Origin: Amphiura filiformis
Taxonomy: Eukaryota; Echinodermata; Ophiuroidea; Amphilepidida; Amphiuridae
DNA: 64,000 nt
Reading direction: 5' to 3'
NCBI RefSeq assembly: GCF_039555335.1
Contig: NC_092629.1
Coordinates: 35,279,537-35,343,536 of the forward strand
The position numbers and the translations under genes were made by a program. The notes under the pieces are model-generated. The model was given only the letters and a program-made list of their open reading frames with translations, was not told the origin of the DNA and made no database searches. Shown here one piece after another: positions 14,701 to 26,300 of this stretch (position 1 is the stretch's first letter; every line of letters begins with the position of its first letter).

Positions 14701-17700
14701 TCATCTGTGTGGGGAGATTACGAGATGAATTTGTCCCTGGTGTAGCTGTGTTTAAGGAAAGAGAACAGCTACACCACAGGCGAATTCATCTCTTAATCTC
14801 CCTACACGGACGTAATCATCTCTTAAGGTCTGTTCATACTACGCCGCAATTGCGATGCGATGTGATGCGTTACACTGCTATTCAAAAGTATCTCATTTTG
14901 GAAAATGGATCTCATTTTGGAATCATCTCAAATTGAATAGAATTGAGAAGCAATTTGAGATCCAATATGAGATCCAATTTGAGTGTCAAATTGAGATATA
15001 ACCCACCCAATTAGTTTTATTGGGTGCTAACTATTATAGTTGGTGAAGTATGGTACATGGAACCAGATGTACATGTACCCAGTGTCTGGACTCGTCATGG
15101 TCAAGTACATGTAGGCCTATATTAGGTTTAATTGCTGTTCAGTGTTCATGGTCTTTTGTAAACAACCAATTCATGCCTCTTGTTTTGTGTCCTCAAACAA
15201 GGTCAACCCTCTGATGTTGAATGCATTTGTAGTAAACTATAAAGAGTAACTTCAAAAGATTTTTCAGCTTTTCTCCAGTTAAGTTTGAGAGGGAGGGAAT
15301 CGAACAAATCTTAATCAAGTTTGTAGGAAAAAAAATAGAGAATGCAATTTTCAATGTTTCAGAAGTGTTAGCCGAGAATGTGATAAATTTGATGTGCACG
15401 TTCCTACAGAAAAGTGGTTTCATTTAATTCTTGAGCACCAACATTGAGTGAAAAATATGTCAGGTAATTTTAAGTGGGAAATAAAAAACAGGTAGGCCTA
15501 ATTATGCCAAAAATCATTTGCACAAAAATACAGTATAGTAAAATAGCAAACTTAATTACTAACAAAGAAATATCTAACAGAATAGTTCATTTCTGGTTGG
15601 GAATTGCTACAGTATTTTAAAAAAATTAAATAAAAAGAGTTTTGTAATGTGGAAATAAGAGAAAACTGAAACAAAACCCTGATATTAATGTGGGATACAT
15701 TAGTGTAGTATCAATAACACATACTAGGTCGCATGTCACAAATAGGTCACCCAAAAATGGAGCAGCCGTAACATGAAAACACTTTCTTCACGCTTCAAGT
15801 TAGGTTTATTCTAAATGTATAATACCTATTGTAGGTTTGGTGTCATTTTGTAGATAATTATGTTCTTTTTCAAATACAAAAAACCCCAAGTCAATTGGAC
15901 AAGTACTTTGAGATTTATACCTCAATATGTAAGATGTGTCAATGGAGCAGCCGGTTCGGGAGAGCCGGTTCGGGATAGCCCCATAGGGTTATACACAAAA
16001 TTGTGAAAATATAGCAAACTTCAAACCTTTGTATCTTGAAAAGTACTACTAGCATGGACCTCAAATTGCACATTTATCATCCTGGATTGTAGATCTACCT
16101 CATAGTACATCAAATGTAACAAAAGATGTAACCAATTAATTGCCTAATTAAATGCTAATTAAGACAGTTTTCCCTATATGTTACTGTACAAAGTGTGCAT
16201 ACTATGCTCCGACATTTCTAAATGGCCTATCTCTTGCCCGAGTCACCCTGCTTATTCAACAGAACACATATTTTTAAGGAAATTTGATGAGGAATTCAAT
16301 TATGCTATTAGTTTTAGTGCCAGAAATGGAGGAAAAAAGTTTTGATTGAAAAATGTCATAAAAATTGTGAAATTATTTTACAATTTTTGACCACCCTGTA
16401 TGTTTAACGCAAGGGATACTAAACTCTTTCTTCCTAATTTGTTTGAAGGACCTGCAATGTCTTTCTGAATCCATATTTATTTTGAACTTCATAGCTTTCA
16501 GAAAAGAAAAAATATGGGGTTCACCATGACAAGAAAGATGCTAATTTTGTTGTTGTTCCACCCTGTATATTTCTCACCCACCCTGTATTATGATGTTATG
16601 CTTTATTGATTTGGCATCCTTGTAATATAAGCTTTCCAGAAATATTAATGGTCTAAAATGTATTCATTAAAAGTTGTGTTGAATTGAATCAAAATTGGTG
16701 ATATTTTTCTCATTTTACATCATGTTACACAAAAGATGACCAATTCGTGACATGCGACCACTATGCTCTGGTATTGACCTTGTCTTCTTGGCAGAGAAAC
16801 ATGATCTGTAACTTGTAAGCACTATTAAAATTCCCAATGTTAAATTGGAGCATTTAGGCCTTGCTCTCCCAAAATATAATTTTGGTGATCCCCATCCAAC
16901 TTCTTTGACCATGAGATGACAAACATTTTGTACTAAGCACCAATTGGGTGATTATGGATCTCAAATTGGTACTCAAATTCATTCTCAAATTGCATCTCAA
17001 TTCTATCCAATTTGAGATGATTTTCAAAATGAGATCCATTTTCCAAAATGAGATAGTTCTGTACAACAGTGTTACCGCACTGCATCGTACCGCAGAATAC
17101 TGCATTGCAGTATCGCAATAAAGTTAAATACGTTTTAACTTGGAAATGCGATGAGTTGCAGCAAAAAGTAATCGATATATATCCGCAACGTACCGCATCG
17201 CAAAGCAATTGCAGTGTAGTATGAACGAACCTTTAATCTCTCTTCTTACACACACTTGGCGACTGAAATTAGCCGGCACTACAATTGTGCTGGCTATAAC
17301 TCTGGGACAACTTGTTTCTGAGTTTGATTGATATGTGACGTTAGGCGCTACCTAGTCATTTTAACTCTGTCTTTGATTACAGTACAGGTGTGGGCACATG
17401 AGAAATACTTGACACCACTTGGGGCATTACGTCTACTTTATCTAACCTGTATATCGCATAAAAAGTTTGTGTTGACTGCTCTCATATCCTCTGGATGACT
17501 TCAGGGCTACCCAGTCAGGATTTATATAATCAGCTCTGAAAATAAAGATAAAAGGCCCTGAAAATTAACATTCCATGAAAATTCCCCTTCGAAAAGTCGA
17601 TCACAAAAGGTCCTCATAGTTGAAACCCTTCCCAGAACCCTTTTGCAACATGATGCATCATCTAATTACATCCAATGACAATCGTATTACTTTGTACAGG

Positions 17701-20700
17701 TCCAAGTTGTTTTCATGTTGAGAATAGACTGGCTAAACAGTAAACATGGGTCGGTAGTCAAGAAATAAACATATTTTGCAAGATCTGGATGTGCTCTGTT
17801 CATTGAGCATGATTGAACAAATTCATCAGGATTGGTAGAGTAAACTCAGTAAATAAGGTTCTTAGTATCTGATCCAGAAAGTTCACTTACTTGTGTACGT
17901 TTCAACAACACCTGTTGTCTTTATTAACACTTGATGGGTAGTGACTGCTATTGGCAACCGACACTAGAAGTAGTTCCAGCGTTGATCTTGGAGTTGCCAG
18001 TTGGTTTTCCTCCAAGGGATTTTTTAGATCCGTTTCAGAAACTCATCAAATATGTGAGATAACTGTTTCTGTTCCTTAAATCTAATATAGGAGAGTGATT
18101 TTTATCTCTCCTTAGTTGACCATACTCTCGTTACATTCTATTGTAAATGCTCTAAACAGCTCTCCTTGGAGGCTCCAGAAGAGCTATTTAATGCTCTCAG
18201 CAAATTCCAAAAGACAGTCCTTGAATTTTCAGGGCTTGAATTGGTTAACTTACACTTTACCACACAGCCAGCTGTGGTATGCAGTGATTGGTGGGTAGTC
18301 CAGTCCCCAGTACAGCAGATCATTATCTGTGCTGTTCATGTACCTGAAACAAACAGTACAGTTTTTGTTGGTTAGTAATTATTATGTACATGTAGGCAAA
18401 TCCAATTTTACAGTCGACCTTCGTCACCAGGTCTCCTGCTTTACTAACTGGGCCTCTCTTTGCAGCATTGCTCCCACACCCATCACTTTGTAAAAGATGA
18501 CCGAGCCTTTTGCAGTATCTGATGAATTTTTTCCCAGCTTGTGAATCTTTCACTCTGTAAAGTTGTATTCAACCAACACATTCATATATATCCTATATGA
18601 ACGTCCTTTCATTAGGGTAGGCACAGAGATACTATAATAATGAGATAAGACACTCTCTACAAACTGCCTATACCATGCTATACCGCAGCTGAAGACAGGC
18701 AAATCGCAAGCGTCGTCGCCAGCCAAGTCTTACTACGAACGTGTAATGAGAAGATACCATAGAGTCCTACATAGAGGTCTGGGGAAGAGACGGTCCGAAT
18801 TGACCTACCTTGACCTATAATTAATTAGAGAATCACATTTTTGTACCGCTCACAAAACAAAGAGTATAAGTCCGCCCACCGCTGTCAATCATTCTAATGA
18901 ACAAATAAACAAGCTCTGGCAATGACGTAATCCTAATTATAAATGAGAAAATCACATTGTACATGTACTGTCTGCTGTACTAGATGTCTTCCAACAAGTG
19001 CCGGAGTGTCGCGGTCCTGGTAGGCAGTCAAAAAGTCTGAAATAGTTCAAAGTTGATCTTTTGAGTTAGAATTTTCAACATTTCACACATGGTGGGAAAG
19101 GGTTAGCCTCCTATTAATGAGAGCACTTTTTTTGGTGTGTTCCCTTAAAATGCTCTGAGTGCTAGCTAGTAGCCATAGGCTTCAACATAAAAAGTACAAG
19201 TTTTACGACATTTTTTTTAATATAAAGAGCTATCTCAAGAACAACTGAACCAATACTAGGCTTGTTTGTACTTGTTTTAATTCATTTTTCACGCTGATTC
19301 TAAATATTGTCATGAAAATTTACAATTCTGAAATTTTTTAATCAAAAAAAAATTGTCGTCTGTAGTCAACACCCGCTTGGAGAGAGTTATATGTTTATAC
19401 TTTACCATTGTTCAATAGGTAAGTTGGTAGTGATTTCCATCCAGTGTCGTTGTGCTTCATAATCCCCATACATAGGTGGAACATCAGCACCTGAAATTAA
19501 TTGATGCAGAAAATTATCTTAGGCAGTAGAAAAATAATCGGGCTATTCCATTTGAAATCCATACACCCCTATGGAAGACATGATTTTAATCTCCCACACA
19601 ATTTTGCGTCGCCATCGACCTGACGATCTGACAATGACCTGGTGGACAGTTTGTTGACACCTTTGACATGTGACTGTTTACTTGCTGTATTTGCACAAGG
19701 CGCACATTCCTGATTAATTGCATATTTTCGGATTTTCATATAAATGAAACCCAAATTATTCCTTTTGTTAATTAATTGACGCTAATTGCATACTAATTGT
19801 CCAGTCACTTCTCATTATTGTGGATATGTCTGCATTTGTGGTATGCATTATGCAGTGGAAGGTAGACGCATTTCGGCAATTAAGGACGGAGAGATGCGGC
19901 AACGTATATATGTGACACACTTTTGCAAAGCAAATTTGATAATTCAGAACAGAGTGCATTGTGGGTAAAATTCTTGGACGTAAAGGGGATATACGAACAC
20001 AATCCTCCAATAGACGACTGGGAATGGACTTTGACTGATCGGAGTCCTGTGATTTTATTTACAACGTTGGTACTTCCAAGGTAAGGTTCAAACTATCTTT
20101 GTTTGTTATACACTAAGCCAAAAAAGAAACTTATAATTTTTCACAAGGTCATATCTTAAAATCCTGTCTATCAAAATTAACCAAAATTACACACAGGATT
20201 GCCTCAATACTCTACTCTAAACACATGTCACTAACTATGCAGTTGTCCAACTGACACAACAGCAAAATGCACTGACATGCAACACCTCCCTGGACCACAT
20301 TCACAGAGCAACAGATTTCTTTGGCTGGTTCCAATTATTCGCCTGTGAATGTGATCCCGGAAGCTATTCCGTGTCAGTGCACTTTACTGTTGTGTCAGTT
20401 GGACAACTGCTTGGTTACTGACATGTGTTTAGAGCTAGAGTAGAGTATTGAAGTAATCCTGTGTGTAATTTTTGTTCATGTACAGGCAAATAATTGGAAC
20501 CCAGCCAAAGAAATCTGTTGCGCTGTGAATGTGGTCCAGGAAGGTGTTGCATGTCAGTGCATTATGCTGTTGTGTCAGTTGGACAACTGTTTGGTTACTG
20601 ACCAGTGTTTAGAGTAGATAAGTAATCCTGTGTGCAATTTTTGTTCATTTTTATTGAGAGGATTTTAAGATATGACCTTGTGAAAAATTATAAGTTTCTT

Positions 20701-23142
20701 TTTTGGCTTAGTGTATTTAGTTCTATGGGGACAATCAGACCCAACAACTGGCAAAAAAAAAATCAAAAAGGTTTTTTTTAAAAGTGCAAAGTTTGTCACC
20801 ATTGAAATACTGTGTGAGGCCTGGCTGTGATATCCCACCAGACTTTTACCCACAATGCACTCTGTTCTGAATTATCGAACTTGCTTATGGTTTAGGATTC
20901 GTGTTTTAAAAGGGCATTTCATGATCCACAGCATCATCCCCCACTTTTCTCAAAAAAGTTTATGTTTATGTACAAAAAAATTCTTGCAGATTAATTCGTT
21001 TAGCAAAGATATCGTGAAATTTGAATTTCGTTCTGGTATACCAGAACGAAATTACACACATTGTCTATAGATGTTACTCGAGAACTCTTGCCTCGAATTT
21101 GCACATGATAGTTACGCATTCGATGCTACATGTAGAGTGCTTTGCTATGGTTTTTCGGTCGGACAGCGGTGCAATCTTTTGCACCGGAGGTTATTAATCT
21201 GTTAATGTTGAAATTTGGAGGAAAGTTATTTCGATGAGTCAACTGTATCTTTTGAGCAAGATTTGCCTATTTTGGACAGTCTAAAATTTTAATGAAGTGT
21301 AATTTGAGCAACAATTTTGATGCAACTGCCTGCCGAGGCTGTCGTGATCGGCTGTGTTTACTTCTGAACTTCCATTGCTTTGCACGGTGTCATGCTTACA
21401 GCGAATCCGACTAGATTTTGAATGAAATGGTCTCTATCTACTATCTAGCCTCACATGAAGATAAGACAAAACATATTTGGTGCATGTGTGAAAATTTTGG
21501 GTACATTTGAAGACTGTAAAATGACCAAATTTGTGACCGTAGCGATCATCACCATAAAATAACAAAAATTAATGTCTCATAGAGATAATTAAGACGGTGG
21601 CCATGGTGGCGAAGAAATTTCATTTTTTTGCTGTGTGAAATGCAGATCGATTTATAAATGAAGAAAAGAGATGCAGGAAGTCTACATAGTGTTTAAGGAT
21701 TATATCACAAAACTAGTTCATGGTTCGGCTTAGTACAAGGAACTTATACGATGTCCTCATTCACAAACTGATAGTGATACTATCTGTCCATCGTATAAGA
21801 CTGTTACCGCACGGCAGCTGGTTGAAGGAATATTACACATCAAGAATAGGCTCCATCATTTTTTTGTTCTGATCCCTCCCAGTCTCCCAAAACATCAAAA
21901 GCGTTGCACATTTACTTACTTAAAGGGCATTTCGTGATCCACAGCCTCATCCCCCACTTTTCTCAAAAAAAGTTGAGATTTTTATATCACTGGAAACCTC
22001 TGGCTACATAATGTTTATGTTCAAAATATTTCTTGCAAATTACCGTAATTCGTTTTGCAAAGATATCGTGAAAATTGAATTTCGTTCTGGTGCACCAGAA
22101 CGAAATTACAACGCATTGTCTATGGAGCAGTGTAATACACATAATCATGCATAACTCGCAAACGCAAAATCGGAATCAACTGAAATTTTGGGAATAGGTT
22201 TTTTTTGGATATCTAATGAAAATGACATAAAAGAGGATGCTAGGATGATAGGATCACGAAATACTCCTTTAAGACTGTCCTTTTTCATATAATGCAGACA
22301 AAGTAGGGCCAAGCTACCTAGAAATGGTCAAATTTTGGCAAGAAATATCTCTGTGTAATCCCATGTAAGTCCCATAATCACATCGTTACCCGGGCATCGT
22401 TATCGGCGATCGTGATTTTTTTTCCTTAAGTTTCGCTGGTACCCGCTAGCGTCATGCATGTGACATGACACAGCTAAAATAATCGACCGGAAATCGGGGA
22501 TCATTCAAACGTCAACAAATTTCAAAACACACAAAGCAGTAAACTTAATGGCGAGCGGTCCGAATTTTGAGCCATACAAGTTTACGTGGTGAACTAGGTT
22601 CGGCTACCTCTGTGTCAATTAATGCGTGTGCCCCGCTTGTGCAATACCTGAATACGGAAGATATCCTATCGCCATGCCAGTGTGTGATCGCCCTATAATC
22701 ATGATAATAATGGCGAGGAATTGGGAAATCACCCATCATCCATTTACCACACGTCCACACCCTGAGAAAATCATTACAATATACTAATACTGCGTATTGT
22801 ACATGTACAAGCATTCTCTTGGTCGGGCTGACGTCACAAAGGGGAAATAGCCTTGTAAAACCAGTGTGCGCATGTGCAGCGCATGTGCAGTTCCCCTTTC
22901 TCGAGCTGGTTGCTATGGGCGCGCTTGTACAAAGGGGACGAAGGGGACAATGTTCCCGGATGTCCGACCGAGTGAATGATACAAGTGGGCGAACCTGTCG
23001 AATTCGGCAGCATCGAACAGGCATAACAATTTTGTATTTATCATTACCAACCTGAATATGGATTTAGTGAAACAGCCCATCGGATTAACACAACTCCTAC
23101 CACAACAAGAATTATGTCCGCAAACTGATTTCTTGTTCCCAT
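2727..23142 (-). CDS. ALG6: Dolichyl-P-glucose:Man9GlcNAc2-PP-dolichol alpha-1,3-glucosyltransferase, 12 exons
   Basis: Coding exons on the minus strand, in order: 23142-23052, 19490-19406, 18343-18254, 17535-17447, 14054-13904, 12536-12354, 10718-10583, 9734-9564, 7948-7878, 6345-6277, 4966-4822, 2993-2727. Every junction is GT-AG and all phases agree, giving 1548 nt (515 codons plus stop); human ALG6 is about 507 residues. The family (GT57, GT-C fold, multi-pass ER membrane) adds the first glucose to the lipid-linked oligosaccharide from Dol-P-Glc. Visible hallmarks: N-terminal hydrophobic segment (residues 8-24), GDYEAQRHW (39-47; the Asp of this motif is the proposed catalytic base in the family), YWGLDYPP (70-77), RGYESS (104-109), NYKQMELYH (202-210) and YQVHEKSI (344-351). 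The start is the only Met before the first hydrophobic segment. Exon 11 could also end at 4894, but reading on to GTGAGT at 4821 supplies a luminal loop and keeps phase. The C-terminus is basic ([12 protein letters not shown]). No defect is seen, so it should be functional. Confidence 0.95.
3390..3690. repeat. Dispersed repeat with AATAAACGCCCCC ends
   Basis: The left end has CGTATTTCGTCAAATAGTCG followed by CCCCC-rich sequence and CAAATAAACGCCCCC; the right end repeats CTAATAAACGCCCCCC. It lies in the last ALG6 intron. It is non-coding and probably a non-autonomous element. Confidence 0.5.
4107..4348. repeat. Foldback MITE, copy 1
   Basis: CTACCATAGCAATAGATGAA at the left is inverted at the right end (…CTATTGCTATGGTAG), with arms of about 55 bp. 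A diverged second copy lies at 5182-5420. It sits in the last ALG6 intron. Confidence 0.8.
4894..4966 (-). other. Alternative shorter form of ALG6 exon 11
   Basis: Within ALG6 exon 11 (4966-4822) a GTAAAC at 4893-4888 follows CTTGCG and could act as a donor, also in phase 0. Using it would delete 24 residues of a luminal loop that is poorly conserved in the family. The longer form ends at a better donor (GTGAGT) and is preferred. Confidence 0.3.
5182..5420. repeat. Foldback MITE, copy 2
   Basis: Second copy of the family at 4107-4348, same orientation, more diverged. The arms begin ACTACCATAGCAATAGG and end GCATTGGTAG. The interior keeps TGTATGTCTGC and GATTGAA(C/T)ACAATAC blocks. Confidence 0.75.
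5424..5714. repeat. Foldback element with near-perfect 135-bp arms
   Basis: AGCAGTATGCAGACT at the left is matched by AGTCTGCATACTGCT at the right. The arms of about 135 bp (including GATGACGTAAAATCGATAAT) are almost identical, leaving a loop under 20 bp. It directly abuts copy 2 of the preceding MITE. Such low arm divergence suggests recent insertion or arm conversion. Confidence 0.85.
6563..7245. repeat. Two nested foldback elements
   Basis: Outer arms: CTCAAGGGAGTATCCCAT near 6570 and ATGGGATACTCCCTTCAG near 7222. Inner arms: GCAGGGGTGGAATTTCG at about 6592 and CGAAATTCCACCCCTGC at about 6989. The inner element contains several GACTCTCGC/GAGAGTC motifs. The inner copy appears to have landed inside the outer one. 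It lies in the ALG6 intron between exons 9 and 10. Confidence 0.7.
9283..9492. repeat. Dispersed repeat family, copy 1 of 3
   Basis: Shares TTGAAATATTTTCTCAAAAT, TAGGCTTGTTT and a terminal block ending GTCTGCAGTCGA…GAGAGTTAA with copies at 12714-12948 and 19170-19388. All three lie in ALG6 introns and in the same orientation. No open frame is conserved. Confidence 0.7.
10890..11935 (+). pseudogene. 5'-truncated CR1/L2-like LINE reverse transcriptase
   Basis: An open frame of about 310 codons (10948-11880) opens at reverse-transcriptase motif C, YADDTQVY, and continues through the typical C-terminal segment of CR1/L2/Jockey-group elements ([43 protein letters not shown]). In-frame homology extends a little upstream to about 10890. 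The endonuclease and RT motifs A and B are absent, as expected for 5' truncation during target-primed reverse transcription. The 3' end shows GGCGCAATATAAAT followed by a (GTAT)n microsatellite at 11896-11930, the usual tail of this group. The frame is intact to the stop, so the insertion is relatively young. It sits in the ALG6 intron between exons 6 and 7, antisense to ALG6. Confidence 0.9.
12714..12948. repeat. Dispersed repeat family, copy 2 of 3
   Basis: Closest to the apparent full length: begins near ATGCTCTGCGTGATAGCCAT and ends TCGTCTGCAGTCGACATCCG…GAGGGTTAA. It is in the ALG6 intron between exons 5 and 6, same orientation as the copies at 9283 and 19170. Confidence 0.7.
13094..13702. 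mobile_element. 609-bp segment bounded by a perfect 19-bp inverted repeat
   Basis: AAGTTTGTTCAGCTTATAA at 13094-13112 is perfectly inverted at 13684-13702. The interval contains the minus-strand SINE described next. This could be a small DNA element into which a SINE inserted, or an inversion-type duplication made at insertion. No transposase is present. Confidence 0.6.
13257..13682 (-). mobile_element. tRNA-headed SINE (minus strand)
   Basis: On the minus strand, a tRNA-like head starts near 13680 with A box GTGGCCTAGCGGTTAAGGC and B box GGGTTCGAATCCC (13631-13619), followed by CTTGAGCAAGGCACTT and a conserved central block containing TTTAAGCTGTCGGTCCGATG, GCACGTTAAAGAAC and TCGAAAAGAGCAGGG. 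The same central block occurs in the SINE at 42200. The left limit is uncertain. It is not a functional tRNA gene: the head is extended into a SINE body. Confidence 0.8.
13795..13882. repeat. Short foldback MITE beside an ALG6 donor site
   Basis: CATTTGAAAT…TGTGTGGAAGA is inverted in TCTTCCATAGGGGGTGTATG…TTTCA. Related fragments occur near 2615-2710, 3750-3850 and 19540-19600. It begins about 22 bp into the ALG6 intron after exon 5. Confidence 0.65.
14691..14825. repeat. Small foldback element
   Basis: GGGGAGATTACGAGATGAAT and GGTGTAGCTGT on the left are inverted on the right (ACAGCTACACC…ATTCATCTCTTAATCTCC). It lies directly against the left end of the element at 14826. Confidence 0.65.
14826..17230. 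mobile_element. Non-autonomous DNA element with ~200-bp inverted ends
   Basis: The left end GGTCTGTTCATACTACGCCG is matched by the right end AGTGTAGTATGAACGAACC. Sub-terminal blocks rich in TCTCAAATTG / CAATTTGAGA (14880-15020 and 16940-17075) are also inverted. Both outer ends abut TTAA or TTTAA, so a TTAA or TAA target duplication is likely. The interior has CACCCTGTAT fragments near 16393, 16559 and 16578 but no transposase. It occupies the ALG6 intron between exons 4 and 5. A Harbinger- or piggyBac-like origin is possible but not shown. Confidence 0.7.
19170..19388. repeat. Dispersed repeat family, copy 3 of 3
   Basis: The most diverged copy of the family at 9283 and 12714. It keeps CCAATACTAGGCTTGTTTGT and a final GTCGTCTGTAGTCAACACCC. 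It ends about 17 bp from the 3' edge of ALG6 exon 2 (19406). Confidence 0.65.
20111..20713. mobile_element. Tc1/mariner-type MITE with perfect TIRs
   Basis: Terminal inverted repeats CACTAAGCCAAAAAAGAAAC… of about 53 bp appear identical at both ends, flanked by TA on each side, the signature of Tc1/mariner target duplication. The interior holds three alternating-orientation copies of a block with CAACTGACACAACAG/CTGTTGTGTCAGTTG, so it has complex palindromic structure. No transposase. It lies in ALG6 intron 1. Near-identical ends suggest recent activity. Confidence 0.85.
20906..21075. repeat. Partial copy of the 21924 MITE
   Basis: Shares GGGCATTTC(A/G)TGATCCACAG, CCCCCACTTTTCTCAAAAAA and TTCGTTCTGGT…ACCAGAACGAAATTAC with the complete copy at 21924-22268. 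The right end is not found. Confidence 0.65.
21924..22268. mobile_element. TTAA-flanked MITE
   Basis: Ends AGGGCATTTCGTGATCC and GGATCACGAAATACTCCT are inverted repeats, flanked by TTAA at 21920-21923 and 22269-22272. The centre holds the palindrome TTTCGTTCTGG…CCAGAACGAAA. It is non-coding and lies in ALG6 intron 1. Confidence 0.75.
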
Positions 23143-23390
23143 TCTAATTTATTGAGATTTTCTGTCTTCTGTTCCTCGGCGACGAGACTCACTCAGCTCA
23201 AATTGCCAAATTCGGAAACAAACAGCTGATTGACTTTTTTGTATTCGGTAAAGGTTGCCTCTGTGATTCGCTGATTTGTATACATTTTGGGTACTTTCCG
23301 TCACAAACTTTTGACCAATGAAAACTACTGGCATGTATCTGGACATAATGAAGTGCTTCTCCGGTGCTTCTCTGACAAACAATAAAAGAG
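23143..23390 (-). promoter_or_regulatory. Probable ALG6 promoter / 5' leader
   Basis: This is all the single-copy sequence between the ALG6 start codon (23142) and the satellite array. A plus-strand CCAAT pentamer lies near 23317. No clear TATA box is visible. The transcription start cannot be fixed from sequence alone. Confidence 0.4.
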
Positions 23391-26300
23391 AAATCGGGAA
23401 GGCAAAGGAAAAGAAAAGGGAACTAGAAGGCTATATATTTGAACACAAATACGGCTATACCCGCATGTACCCAAACTTAAAATAAAGAAATTGTAAAAAG
23501 TCGTCCAAATGGCCAGAAAACGTGTAAAAAGTGAAAGTCTAAGTCACAAGCTTTAATTGAATGTAGGTTGCGCTGTCTTAGCACTTAAAATAAAGAAATT
23601 GTAAAGTCCCCTCCCAGGGGAGTCGTCTCTCTTACTCTCCATAGGTTGCTGTTGCTCTTACTCACAGTGAGGCTATGCAATATAATTAGGGGAAAACTAT
23701 TCCAGAGGGAGCATATAAATTAAATGGAAAAGCCATTTCAGAGGGAGAATGTAAATTAAACGGAACAGCCTTTTTTTGGGCCATTTCAGAGGGAGTATGT
23801 AAATTAAATGGAACAGCCAATGTGTATGTAATTTAACTGAACAGCTTTTACGCTTCACGCTGGTATTTCCAATTATGATATAGGCCTAATACGATATGTC
23901 TGTTTAGTCCTACGTGTATGGGGTGGATGGGTGTGTGGGTGTTAGTAACAATATACTTCTCAGGTGCTATCTGTGTACAAATTCTGAGCCCGGAAGCTGC
24001 TTTCTTTGATGAGAAACGGCCCGCCCTTTGTTTTAACATTTGGGGCCCTGGGGCCCATAATATTTGACTTATGAGGCCCATAAGTATGTTGAAGTATAAT
24101 TCTCTAGTGCTATCAGTAGACTCAAGCTGGCCACTGTAGCTACTTTATTTACTGAGTAACGGCCGGCCCTATGTTTTAGCGTTTGGGCCCTGGGGCCAAT
24201 ATTATGTGATATATGGGGCTCATACGTACATATAACAATGTAATTCTCAGGTGCAATCCGTGTACAAACTCTGAGCCATAAAGCTGCTTTACATGATGAG
24301 AAACGGCCGGCCCTTTGTTTTAACATTTGGGGCCCTGGGGCCCAATATATATGACTTATGGGGCTCATGTTCATATGTTGAAGTATGATTCTCAAGTGCT
24401 ATCAGTAGACTCAAGCTGGGCATTGTAGCTGCTTTATTTACTGAGTAAGGGCCGGCCCTGTTTTAGCGTTTGGGGCCCTGGGGCCCATATTATGTTACAT
24501 ATGGGGGTTATATATAAGTATGACAATATAATACTAAAGACCTATCTGTGTACCAAATCTGAACCCTGTAGCTACTTTATTTGCTGAGAAACGGCCGGCC
24601 CTTTGTTTTAACATTTGGGCCACTGGGGCCCCCAGCCTTGTACATCTGGGGCCAAAATGGGCAAAAGGCACATCTACAACTTAGGGCCCATACATATGCC
24701 ACATATGAGCCCTAGTGATCTTGTACTTTTAGAGCTAGGCTTGTCAATCTGTTGCACCATATTTTGACATTTGGGCCCTTGGGGCCCACAATATATAACA
24801 TAATGGGGCTCTTGCATATTTGTAAATATAGAGTATCCCTAGGGCTATCAGTGTACCAACTCAGGGCCCTGAGGCTGCTTCATTTGATGAGAAACGGCGT
24901 GATTTGTATTTTCATATTTGGGCCCCTGGGGCCCGTGACATTTGACCTCTGGGGTCAAAATGGGCAAAAGGCACTTCTACGGGGTAAGGCCCATAAGTGT
25001 ACCACATATGGGCTCCAGGGCCTTTGTAGTTTTAGCGCTAGCTTTGACAGAATGATGTGTTTGATGGAGAAGGAGGAGGAGGAGGAGAAGAAGAAACCAC
25101 AGGATAACACTAGAAGGCTATATATTTGTACACAAATACGGCTATACCCGCATGTTATCTTATTTGCTGAGGCCTTAAAATAAAGAAATTGTATGTGTAA
25201 AAAGTGAAAGTCCAAGTCACAAGCTTTAATTGAATGTAGGTTGCACTGTCGTAGCACTTAAAATAAATATATTGTAAAAAGTTCCTCCCAGGGGAGTCGT
25301 CTCTCTTATTCTCCATAGGGTGCTGTTGTCAGTCTCTCTTACTCACAGTGAGGCTATGCAATATGATTCAGGGGAAACTATTCCAGAGGGAGTATGTAAA
25401 TTAAATGGAACAGCCATTTCAGAGGGAGTATGTAAATTAAACGGAACATCCTTTTTTTGGGCCATTTCAGAGGGAGTATGTAAATTAAATGGAACAGCCA
25501 ATGGGTATGTAATTTAACTGAACAGCCTTAACGCATCACGCTGGTATTTCCAATTATGATATCATACGATCTGTCTGTTTAGTCCTCCGTGTGTGGGGTG
25601 GATGGGTGTGTGGGTGTTAGTAACAATATAATTCTCAGCTGCTATCTGAGCCCGGAAGCTGCCTTATTTGATGAGAAACGGCCCGCCCTTTGTTTTAACA
25701 TTTGGGGCCATGGGGCCCATAATATTTGACTTATGAGGCCCATGTACATAATTATGTTGAAGTATAATTTCCTAGTGCTATCAGTAGACTCAAGCCGGCC
25801 ACTGTAGCTACTTTATTTACTGAGTAACGGCCGGCCCTATGTTTTAGCGTTTGGGGCCCTGGGGCCAATATAATGTGATATATGGGGCTCATATGTGCAT
25901 ATAACAATGTAGTTCTCAGGTGCAAACTGTGTACCAACTCTGAGCCATAAAGCTGCTTTATATGATGAGAAACGGCCGGCCCTTTGTTTTAACATTTGGG
26001 GCCCTGGGGCCCAATATATATGACTTATGGGGCTCATGTACATATGTTGAAGTATGATTCTCAAGTGCTATCAGTAGACTCAAGCTGGGCATTGTAGCTG
26101 CTTTATTTACTGAGTCACGATCGGCCCTATGTTTTAGCGTTTGGGGCCCTGGGGCCCATATTATGTGACATACGGGGATTATATATACATATGACAATAT
26201 AATACTAAAGACCTATCTGTGTACCAAATCTGAACCCTGTAGCTACTTTATTTGTTGAGAAACGGCCGGCCCTTTGTTTTAAAATTTGGGCCCCTGGGGC

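Noticed and set aside
22545..23024. 159-codon minus-strand open frame next to ALG6 exon 1
   Set aside because: Cys/Arg/His-rich with no family resemblance; it lies within ALG6 intron 1 and the composition fits chance in a GC-richer patch.
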